Shown piece after piece: positions 26,569-32,152 of a DNA stretch of 32,152 nucleotides. The notes below the pieces were generated by a model. That model saw nothing but the letters and a program-made list of their open reading frames with translations, made no database searches and was not told the origin of the DNA. The translations under genes were made by a program, and so were the position numbers. The stretch is from NCBI GenBank assembly GCA_946482595.1, contig CAMLSD010000058.1, forward strand, positions 1 to 32,152. The letters are read 5' to 3'. Position 1 is the first letter of the stretch, and the number at the start of each line of letters is the position of its first letter. Source of the stretch: an uncultured Comamonadaceae bacterium. GTDB taxonomy: Bacteria; Pseudomonadota; Gammaproteobacteria; Burkholderiales; Burkholderiaceae.

Positions 26569-27012
26569 ATGCGCCACATGCGTCGTCCGAAGTCCCACGT
26601 TGGCTTTTGTCGTTGGGACGCGTCCTGCCGGCATGGCGTGTACGAACACATGCACGTGCCCGCCGTCCTGCACGTCGTCTGCCCCACATGCAAGCGGCGG
26701 GCTTCGGCACGCTGTGCGCAATGGGTCGGTACGGCGCTCGGTTCACTGGAGGTCCGCTGCCCGCACTGCATGTTCCGCAAGGCCGGGTACCAGCGGGACG
26801 GGCTGCAGTTGTTCTATCGTCTGCAGGCCAGAGGCCATGAACTGTGGGCATGGAACCGCCAACACCTCGTCGAGTTGCTGAGCTGTCTGCAAGCAAGGGG
26901 TGCGTCGCGCCACACGCTGCCGTTCTCGCGCCACTATGTAAGGCGTGAGTGGCTCATCCATCGTCAGGCGTTTGCCAAGGCAATAGCCCGTGTGCTGAAT
27001 GCGGGTGCATAG
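26569..27012 (+). CDS. Uncharacterised zinc-ribbon protein
   Basis: A protein of up to 147 residues that I cannot place in a named family. It has a likely zinc ribbon (C-P-T-C at about 38-41 and C-P-H-C at about 64-67, with one extra Cys between) and a C-terminal helical part (LQARGHELWAWNRQHLVELLSCLQA ... YVRREWLIHRQAFAKAIARVL). W-A-W-N-R-x-H-L is a pattern I associate with small zinc-ribbon proteins scattered in accessory regions. The start is uncertain: ATGs at 26569 and 26578 lack a ribosome-binding site, and a GACAAT at 26556 would allow a leaderless start at 26569; an ATG at 26650 is the next choice. Neighbours suggest horizontally acquired DNA. Confidence 0.6.
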   Translation: MRHMRRPKSHVGFCRWDASCRHGVYEHMHVPAVLHVVCPTCKRRASARCAQWVGTALGSLEVRCPHCMFRKAGYQRDGLQLFYRLQARGHELWAWNRQHLVELLSCLQARGASRHTLPFSRHYVRREWLIHRQAFAKAIARVLNAGA

Positions 27013-27426
27013 TCCTTCTTTGCGATAGTCATGCAGCGCAGTGCGATTCCTGTGCTTCGCTCTTCCGGCGATGACCTGGATGCTGCAGGGGATGATGACC
27101 TTGGGTGCCCGTGCAGACCCCCATGCCGCTGAGGCGGGGTGGCAGCGAGGCGATGAGCTCAGGCAGCCGGGCGCGTGGGATACCGGGACGCAACAGCGGG
27201 GCGTGCCTGACGCATTCACGCTGTGAGTAGCACAACGTGCATGCCGCATTGACACCTATTGATACGATTTCTGCTGGGCATTCGATTGCAGCAGGAGGGC
27301 GAGCTACCGAAAATGCGCCACTTTGGTCGCGAAACCTGGCTACCCTTTTCTGCGAAATGGCGCGGATCACCCGAGGGCGGGAAGGACCATTCAATTCCTT
27401 GGATCACAAGAAGCGGGAACCGCTGC
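27013..27426. other. Intergenic stretch in the accessory region
   Basis: About 414 bp between the zinc-ribbon and three-TM genes. A 61-codon frame at 27041-27226 begins with a signal-peptide-like stretch but has no ribosome-binding site or recognisable relative, so I do not call it. TTGACA at about 27250 lacks a matching -10 at normal spacing. The base composition becomes less GC-rich rightwards. Confidence 0.35.
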
Positions 27427-28398
27427 ATGTCGTCATCGATCAAGAACAAGAGTAGGCCTGGCCCGAGCAGGAGTTGGATGGTCTCCTGCGGCGCACTTTG
27501 TGCTTCCGTAGTCGGCTACGGAATGATAGGCAACAAGGATGTGTCGGGGAATCTGGCCTATCAGGTTGGCTATAACCTCCTAATTGCCATCATCCTTGCT
27601 GGCGGGCTTCACTTCATTTTTCGGAAGCGCGAACGTGCAAGTACTGGGGGGCTCGGATTTGTAGTTATCTTCACCGCATCATTGGTGGCGCAGTACATAG
27701 CAGTCCAGCGTTTCAGGTCCGATGTTCGACAGTCAGTTGTGCAGATTCAGGAGGATCTTGCTGCTCTGCAGGATGCAACCTCCAGCGGCAAGGCTGCTCC
27801 TGTTCCCATGGCAATCACAGGCGTCGGGTCGTCAGAGGGTGCGAAGGTGGCCGTGCTCCTGCAGACGAACTTCAACAGGGTGCTTTCGCGTCGTCGTGAG
27901 TATGAACGCGAGTTTGAAGCAATTGGTTGGAGCACCATCCTTGACGGAAGGCGCCTGAAGTCTGATGCGACTCTGTCTGAAAGCAGATCCATGCTTGAGC
28001 AGGCCAGGACGATCGTTGCAAAGTACAAATCCGGGAACGACGCCATGTTTGCGTCGATGCGTGAGGAGATCGAGAGATCGAACCTCAGCGAGAGCTCTCG
28101 AAGGTCAATGCTCGGTGGTTTCGACAGATCTGTTGAAAAAGCCAAAGCGCGAGCCATGGAGATGTACACGCTCGAGGAGGAGATGCTTGAAGAGTTTGGC
28201 AAAATATTTGACTACCTGTCCGAGAAACGCAAGGTGTGGCACATTGAGAGGGGTCTGATCCATTTTGGTTCCGAGAGCGACTTGGAACGCTATCACGCCC
28301 ACATTGAGAGATTGCAGTTTCTAGTGGCAAAACAGGACCGGATGCGGGCAGCAAATATTCAGCATGCCCATGGCGTCTTCAACCAACTAATAGAGTGA
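27427..28398 (+). CDS. Uncharacterised membrane protein with long helical C-terminal domain
   Basis: A 323-residue protein from the ATG at 27427; a frame open from 27259 would add residues with no membrane character and no relative I know. Three hydrophobic segments are visible at about 17-36, 43-65 and 73-95. A ~220-residue, mostly helical, charged region follows (heptad-like stretches around VRQSVVQIQEDLAALQ, LLQTNFNRVLSRRREYEREF, MYTLEEEMLEEFGKIFDYLSEK and the end). No family is recognised. Base composition and codon use (many A/T third positions) differ visibly from the core genes, which suggests acquisition. The helical domain could form an oligomer or sensor; function is unknown. Confidence 0.65.
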   Translation: MSSSIKNKSRPGPSRSWMVSCGALCASVVGYGMIGNKDVSGNLAYQVGYNLLIAIILAGGLHFIFRKRERASTGGLGFVVIFTASLVAQYIAVQRFRSDVRQSVVQIQEDLAALQDATSSGKAAPVPMAITGVGSSEGAKVAVLLQTNFNRVLSRRREYEREFEAIGWSTILDGRRLKSDATLSESRSMLEQARTIVAKYKSGNDAMFASMREEIERSNLSESSRRSMLGGFDRSVEKAKARAMEMYTLEEEMLEEFGKIFDYLSEKRKVWHIERGLIHFGSESDLERYHAHIERLQFLVAKQDRMRAANIQHAHGVFNQLIE

Positions 28399-28401
28399 TG
28401 T

Positions 28402-28418
28402 GGCGCCTTTGCGGCGCC
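28402..28418 (+). terminator. Hairpin after the three-TM gene
   Basis: GGCGCC-TTTGC-GGCGCC immediately follows the stop codon at 28396-28398. The stem is a perfect 6 bp, but no U tract follows, so it is only a candidate terminator. Confidence 0.35.
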
Positions 28419-28536
28419 GTCGACATGGCAGCGTCGCAGAGTTGTCCTGGGGCGCGAAACGCTCCCGCGACACCAATTCCAGGCTCCGACCCTGGGCATT
28501 CAAGGGGGGCACGGTACTCGCCCCTGGCATCGCACG

Positions 28537-28770
28537 ATGCGCGACGACGAGGAGACTCTGCGCACCCTCGGCCAGCAGATCGAGGTCGTCTGGTACCCGG
28601 CCGGTCACCTCGGCGCGGCGACCGACACGACCATCCAGCATTTCGCCACGATGCGGGCTTCGCTCAGCGCATCCTGGGCGGCAGGAACGCCTGGTGTCCT
28701 GCCTCGTGCACAACTCACTTTCATCGTGCCGGCCAGTCCGACAGGCTTGGAACGGGAATACAGCGAATAG
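28537..28770 (+). pseudogene. Probable C-terminal remnant of an alpha/beta-hydrolase (S9-like)
   Basis: A 77-codon frame whose centre reads IEVVWYPAGHLGAATDTTIQHF. This recalls the last strand and catalytic-histidine loop of S9-type or dienelactone-type hydrolases (…EVxWFxAGHG…IxHxxxM). No nucleophile region is present and the frame has no ribosome-binding site. I read it as gene debris; resemblance is weak and from memory. It precedes another truncated gene at 28838. Confidence 0.3.
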
Positions 28771-28837
28771 CAAATGAAGCGGAAGGCGGAGTGGGTGTTG
28801 TTGAGCAATGAGGGTTCGCAGCTTCAGTCCTTCTTGC

Positions 28838-29178
28838 GGCACTGAACAGCACGCGCACCCCGCAGCACGCTTTTGCCGCCCATGCCGGCCACAGCGGCGG
28901 TGTGAACTTCGCGCGCACGGTGGTACCCATGCGCCTGGCCCGCCTGGGCGAAGAACTGCTGGAATCGCGCGCACAGGCCAAGCGCCTGGTGGCGGGGTTC
29001 GAACAGTTCGAGACCGTCGAGCTGGACGTCGACGGCGTGCCCGGCATCGGCCAGGCGTTTGCCGACGCGCTGTTCCGCGTATTTGCCGACCGCCATCCCG
29101 GCGTCGCCCTGCGGTCCCGCAACATGAACGACGGCGTGGCGGGCCCAGCGAGACAGGGTGGTGCTGCGGGCTGTCTGA
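28838..29178 (+). pseudogene. Truncated duplicate of the STAS-like (DUF4325) domain
   Basis: This stretch repeats the 3' third of the regulator at 25334-26371 (homology 26017 to about 26387 against 28838 to about 29194). By hand count about 23 of ~306 aligned bases differ, many at silent positions. The HTH and ATPase parts are missing. A 14-bp deletion near 29141 shifts the frame, so the last ~20 residues are lost. Homology continues about 15 bp past the intact gene's stop, which shows that a DNA segment was copied, not a domain re-used. No start with a ribosome-binding site is visible; the GTG at 28902 could at best start a fragment. Confidence 0.8.
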
Positions 29179-29210
29179 GGCAGCATCTGGCGGGCGGCCC
29201 ACAGGGCTGC

Positions 29211-29275
29211 CCCAAGTTTCCTTGACCCCCGCGGGGGGGGCGGGCTGGGCGCAGCCCGGCCCTGGGGGCGCTCAG
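29211..29275 (+). repeat. Dispersed GC-rich intergenic repeat, copy 2
   Basis: 65-bp inverted copy of 19090-19152. The internal hairpin here is CGGGCTG-GGCG-CAGCCCG, a perfect 7-bp stem. It lies between the STAS-like remnant and the stop of the minus-strand MreB-like gene. Relative to that gene it has the same orientation as copy 1 has to cnoX, i.e. it follows a stop codon. Confidence 0.8.
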
Positions 29276-29340
29276 TACGAAGTGGCTGGCCACTGGATCG
29301 GCGGTGACTGATGTGGCCGCAGGCGTGCTGGCCACAAGGC

Positions 29341-29829
29341 TCATTCCCATTCGCCGTCGCCCGCGGGTGGGCGCCGCGCCATCACTTCCTCATCGGTCAG
29401 CGGCCGGCCGACCCAGAGATTGACCTTGGCCGCGCCAGCACCGCGTCCCATCTCGTGCAAGGCCCTGCGCTCGACCTGAGTGAGTCCACCCTGCATCGGC
29501 CCTTGCGGGTGCATCACAAGGCTCGGTGCCAGCGTCAGCAGTGACTTGCCCAGCACACGACGAAGCTGGTGCTTCAGCAACTGCTCTGCGACGATGAAGT
29601 CGGACACAAGGGAGCGCGGATGCGCAAATGGGTTGACGAGCAATGCACCTGCCGAGGCTGCAACGGCCGCTCTGGCCTGCGAGCCGATGGCCAGGATGGT
29701 CTGCCCGGGCGCCGCACTCAGCGCCACCTCGGGCGGCTCGTCAATCGCTTCGCCGGTGCGGGCGTCGCGCAGCCAGAGGCGGTCGGGCGTGATCTGGACG
29801 TAGATGACGGGACTGAATCGGGTCAACAT
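29341..29829 (-). CDS. Half-length MreB-like protein
   Basis: A 162-residue protein resembling the first half of the actin homologue MreB. It has an N-terminal FSPVIYVQITPDRLWLRDARTG, IDEPPEVAL, ILAIGSQARAA, an SLVSDFIVAEQLLK segment (compare the V-I-A-D-F-x-x-T-E-x-M-L of MreB) and TQVERRALHEMGRGAGAAKV (compare TQVERRA in MreB). The phosphate-binding D-x-G-T near the N-terminus and the whole second nucleotide-binding half are absent. It is not obviously truncated by mutation: it starts with ATG at 29829 and ends in an acidic tail. I recall short MreB-like proteins in other Burkholderiales, so it may be a real small family; polymerisation or ATP binding is doubtful. Confidence 0.7.
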   Translation of the reverse strand: MLTRFSPVIYVQITPDRLWLRDARTGEAIDEPPEVALSAAPGQTILAIGSQARAAVAASAGALLVNPFAHPRSLVSDFIVAEQLLKHQLRRVLGKSLLTLAPSLVMHPQGPMQGGLTQVERRALHEMGRGAGAAKVNLWVGRPLTDEEVMARRPPAGDGEWE

Positions 29830-30018
29830 GTGGTGAGAGAGGCGAGTTGGAGGGTGTCGCTGACGGAGACGCGGTCGGTGATGGTTTCGGTTCTCCTTGC
29901 TTGCATTGAACTGTTCGGCAAGGGATACGCTTTCCGCGGACGAGGTGACTCGCCTGGATGGACGTGATCGATCAAGGTCGATCCCGTGTGATCCTGGCTC
30001 CCTTGGCTGGTCACTGAC

Positions 30019-30037
30019 CGCCCGCCGTCTGCGGGCG
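30019..30037 (-). terminator. Hairpin downstream of the immunity gene
   Basis: Perfect 7-bp stem CGCCCGC/GCGGGCG with a 5-nt loop, 9 bp past the stop of the minus-strand gene at 30046. There is no U tract. It is a possible terminator of the toxin-immunity unit; the rest of 29830-30045 shows no gene. Confidence 0.45.
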
Positions 30038-30045
30038 TCGAGACG

Positions 30046-30507
30046 TCAATCAACAGAAAGCATAGGCCACCTCTGAACCGGGATGGCCTTGTCGCCTACC
30101 TCAAGAAAGCCTTTGCTGAGCCTGAAGTGACAACCACGTTCGAGAAGGTCCAGCACGGGTTCAAAGATGTCCGATGAATAGCCGGGCGGCAACTTGCCTT
30201 CCGTCACCATGTCGGCCCACTCCAGTGCGTTCTTCACCAGGACTCTGGCATAGGCATCCGCAATGCGCCCCGCATGGTCCGTGATCGCCTGTCCAACGTC
30301 TGCCGCGGGAACGTGCCCAAGCATTCGAGCGGGACTGGCTAGGACATGCTGAGTCGCGTGATGCTCGCCGTGGCGCGCCATGTCAGACAGCGCCTTCAGC
30401 AGACGAAGGATCCCTTGCATCTCTTCTGGCGATGGAGAGTAGCCTCCAGCTGGCGCTGCCCAGGCGGTGCTGCGGATACGGTCGACAAGTTCTTCAAATG
30501 GGTTCAT
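30046..30507 (-). CDS. Putative immunity protein for the adjacent toxin
   Basis: A 153-residue soluble, mostly helical protein with no family I recognise (MNPFEELVDRIRSTAW ... LLERGCHFRLSKGFLEVGDKAIPVQRWP). The ATG at 30507 lies two bases after the toxin gene's TGA; an in-frame GTG at 30516 would overlap that stop. Immediate position downstream of a polymorphic-toxin-like gene, on the same strand, small size and lack of signal peptide are the usual marks of a cognate cytosolic immunity protein. The function is inferred from context only. Confidence 0.6.
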   Translation of the reverse strand: MNPFEELVDRIRSTAWAAPAGGYSPSPEEMQGILRLLKALSDMARHGEHHATQHVLASPARMLGHVPAADVGQAITDHAGRIADAYARVLVKNALEWADMVTEGKLPPGYSSDIFEPVLDLLERGCHFRLSKGFLEVGDKAIPVQRWPMLSVD

Positions 30508-30509
30508 GC

Positions 30510-32152
30510 TCACCACTCCATCAACGCAGCGGGGATCTCATAACCAGGGAAGGTCGTGCGAGGCGGCATCGGCGCCAGATTATGCGCACCGGGCGGGTTC
30601 GTTCCGAAGTAGCTCCCTGTCCATGCATCTCGTTGCAGATACGGCACGCCTTGAGCCATGAAGCGTCGTTCTAGCAGTTCGTGTTGGGCCAATTGATTGA
30701 ACCAAGCCCTCTGTCGTTCGGTGAGCGGGCCCGTTGTTGCAGTCTGCCATGCGTACGCGATTTCGTGGTCTGCCACGAATCTCGCGCGCACCGAGGTGTC
30801 TCCATCAATCGGATACTCGTGTCGGCCAAAGAACAGGTGCTTCTTCAGGGTCGCTGCATCCTGGGGCGAGAGCCCGGTGTTCTTGGCAACAATTTGTACG
30901 TCCGCCATGTGCAGAGCACGGATGCCTTGATAGGCCTGCTCCGCTGCAATGTCGAGCTTTGTCATGCCCGCACCAGTCGGGAACCTATCGGCATCGCCAA
31001 GCCGAAGGGAGCCAAGAGTTCCTTGGGTTCGTCCGAGCGGCACGCCAGCGGTTCCCAGCGCGAACAAGGCAGAGCCCATGGCTCGGCCGTCGCCGTTCAC
31101 TGCGCGGTTGAATCCTGAGCGCAAGTCATCCATGCCGCCCGCCATCGTGCCGGTTACCGTGCCCAGCGGGTCATGCCAGAGTTGCCCAGCCACCGACTCT
31201 GTTCCGTTTGCGAGCCACACAACGACGGCGGGGATATTGGCCGCCGCATCGGACAACTTTGATAGAAGCTCAGGAGTTGTCAACCAAGCATCGACGGCTC
31301 CGCTCATGACGTTGCCCGCACGGCTGGTGCCAACAATGGAGCTGACCCAGTCAACAGCCGTTTGACGTGCAGAGAACGCCGGGGCGCGCACCTCCGGATA
31401 CACACCACCCGCCTTGAGGGGTATGGTCCCGTCGTCTGAATGGATCCCGAGGGCCTGGGCGCGCTCGACGGTTGGACCCATCCGCATCCCGTCAGCGGCC
31501 ATCAACGATGCTGCGCTGGCAGCCGCGATGCGCTCATTGCCCTCGTTTAACGCGAACTGACCCATCGCTGCCATATCGCCATAGGCTGTCACGTCATCGG
31601 GCACGAAGTAGGTTCGTCCAAGCTCGATGTGGTCGCTCGCCAGGTTGTTGGCCCGCATGAAGTTGCCGATGGCTTGCGCGCTGCTGCTGCCCACGATGCG
31701 CGAGATGCTGTCGTTGCTTCGCGCCACGTAGGCGCTACCTGCTACGCTCTGCTCGTTGCTGCTGCGCTCGTCCCGCTCAGACTGCCGGAAGGCGGCCTGC
31801 AGCTCTGCAGGCGTCGGCTGCTTCTCGGCGCGACCGGTCCCGAGACGCATGGCCCCACCGCTGGCGAGGCTGTAGTCGATAGGCTCGATGTCGCCCCAGC
31901 TTCGCGAGGCCCCGTCGACGCTGGCTGACGTGATCGGTTGCGTCTGGGCCGGATCGCTCGCGGCTTCAGTTGGGCTAAGGCGCACGGCATGGCCAGACGC
32001 CTGCAGCTCCTCTGACCCGGCAGCATGTGGTTCGGGTACGTCAACGGCAGGATGGCCCAGCTGCTCCTCCGCCGCCGCCATCAGCCCGCCCAGGTAGTCC
32101 TGCGCAAAGCCCGCCATCGGATCGCCCGGATGACCCAGGGCGGCCACCGCGC
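30510..32152 (-). CDS. LysM-containing putative polymorphic toxin (5' end cut by window edge)
   Basis: The frame is open to the right edge, so at least 545 C-terminal residues of a larger protein are visible. After a low-complexity stretch, residues ~138-182 of the visible part look LysM-like (AYVARSNDSISRIVGSSSAQAIGNFMRANNL ... ELGRTYFVPD, quoted in pieces). Then comes an Ala/Gly-rich hydrophobic region (around 265-370). The C-terminal ~145 residues form a distinct domain: KKHLFFGRHEYPIDG, ARFVADHEIAYAWQ, QLAQHELLERRFMAQG. I recall this K-H-L-F…I-A-x-A-W…H-E-x-x-E pattern at the ends of contact-dependent and secreted toxins, but cannot name it. Activity is unknown; the His/Glu residues may bind metal. 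The immunity gene follows 2 bp downstream. Confidence 0.65.
   Translation of the reverse strand, partial: AVAALGHPGDPMAGFAQDYLGGLMAAAEEQLGHPAVDVPEPHAAGSEELQASGHAVRLSPTEAASDPAQTQPITSASVDGASRSWGDIEPIDYSLASGGAMRLGTGRAEKQPTPAELQAAFRQSERDERSSNEQSVAGSAYVARSNDSISRIVGSSSAQAIGNFMRANNLASDHIELGRTYFVPDDVTAYGDMAAMGQFALNEGNERIAAASAASLMAADGMRMGPTVERAQALGIHSDDGTIPLKAGGVYPEVRAPAFSARQTAVDWVSSIVGTSRAGNVMSGAVDAWLTTPELLSKLSDAAANIPAVVVWLANGTESVAGQLWHDPLGTVTGTMAGGMDDLRSGFNRAVNGDGRAMGSALFALGTAGVPLGRTQGTLGSLRLGDADRFPTGAGMTKLDIAAEQAYQGIRALHMADVQIVAKNTGLSPQDAATLKKHLFFGRHEYPIDGDTSVRARFVADHEIAYAWQTATTGPLTERQRAWFNQLAQHELLERRFMAQGVPYLQRDAWTGSYFGTNPPGAHNLAPMPPRTTFPGYEIPAALMEW

Noticed and set aside
27041..27226. 61-codon frame with a signal-peptide-like start
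   Set aside because: No ribosome-binding site, no relative recognised, and it lies in a stretch with several equally open frames.
28387..29350. Minus-strand frames over the STAS-like remnant
   Set aside because: The plus strand aligns with the intact regulator gene at DNA level, so the minus frames are shadows.

Overview
The window is GC-rich, densely packed bacterial chromosome. The protein set (LipA/LipB, DUF493, a Dat-type aminotransferase beside DacA, HemJ opposite HemB, PurEK beside a long Sua5-type protein, Calvin-type class II aldolase beside PurC) and the gene order suggest a betaproteobacterium of the order Burkholderiales, perhaps near the Leptothrix/Rubrivivax/Ideonella group. This placement comes from memory of protein families and gene order; no search was run.

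Region 1 (1-18.05 kb) is core housekeeping DNA. Lipoate synthesis (lipA, lipB) lies at the left edge. A run of seven minus-strand genes (7391 down to 2449) encodes HemJ, a VanZ-like membrane protein, a thioredoxin-fold ferredoxin, an alpha/beta hydrolase, D-Ala-D-Ala carboxypeptidase DacA, a D-amino-acid aminotransferase-like enzyme and DUF493. A small Sel1-repeat protein sits opposite. HemB and a CorA-type transporter are read divergently from hemJ. The tight minus-strand cluster tsaB-rimI-udg-DUF1853 follows. Then come dacB (PBP4), a lipoprotein of SGNH-hydrolase type with an altered nucleophile position, and purE-purK-tsaC/sua5. TsaB and TsaC both serve tRNA t6A synthesis.

Region 2 (18.1-22.9 kb) interrupts what is often a contiguous fba-purC-purE-purK cluster in related genomes. 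It carries cnoX (thioredoxin-TPR co-chaperone), a large lipoprotein resembling hydrazine synthase alpha (HzsA-related) that is split by an in-frame TAG just before its haem-binding C-terminus, and a Phd-VapC type toxin-antitoxin pair with a clear promoter. Region 3 (23.0-25.1 kb) returns to core genes: purC and fba.

Region 4 (25.3-32.15 kb) is accessory. It holds a single-chain HTH/histidine-kinase-like ATPase/STAS-like regulator, a zinc-ribbon protein and a three-TM helical protein of unknown function in visibly less GC-rich DNA. It also holds gene debris, a decayed duplicate of the regulator's STAS-like domain, a half-length MreB-like protein, and a LysM-containing probable polymorphic toxin (cut by the right edge) followed directly by its likely immunity gene.

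Non-coding features include two inverted copies of a roughly 64-bp GC-rich repeat about 10 kb apart, an intrinsic terminator inside the presumed leader of hemJ, an fba terminator and several hairpins. I saw no tRNA, rRNA or CRISPR array.
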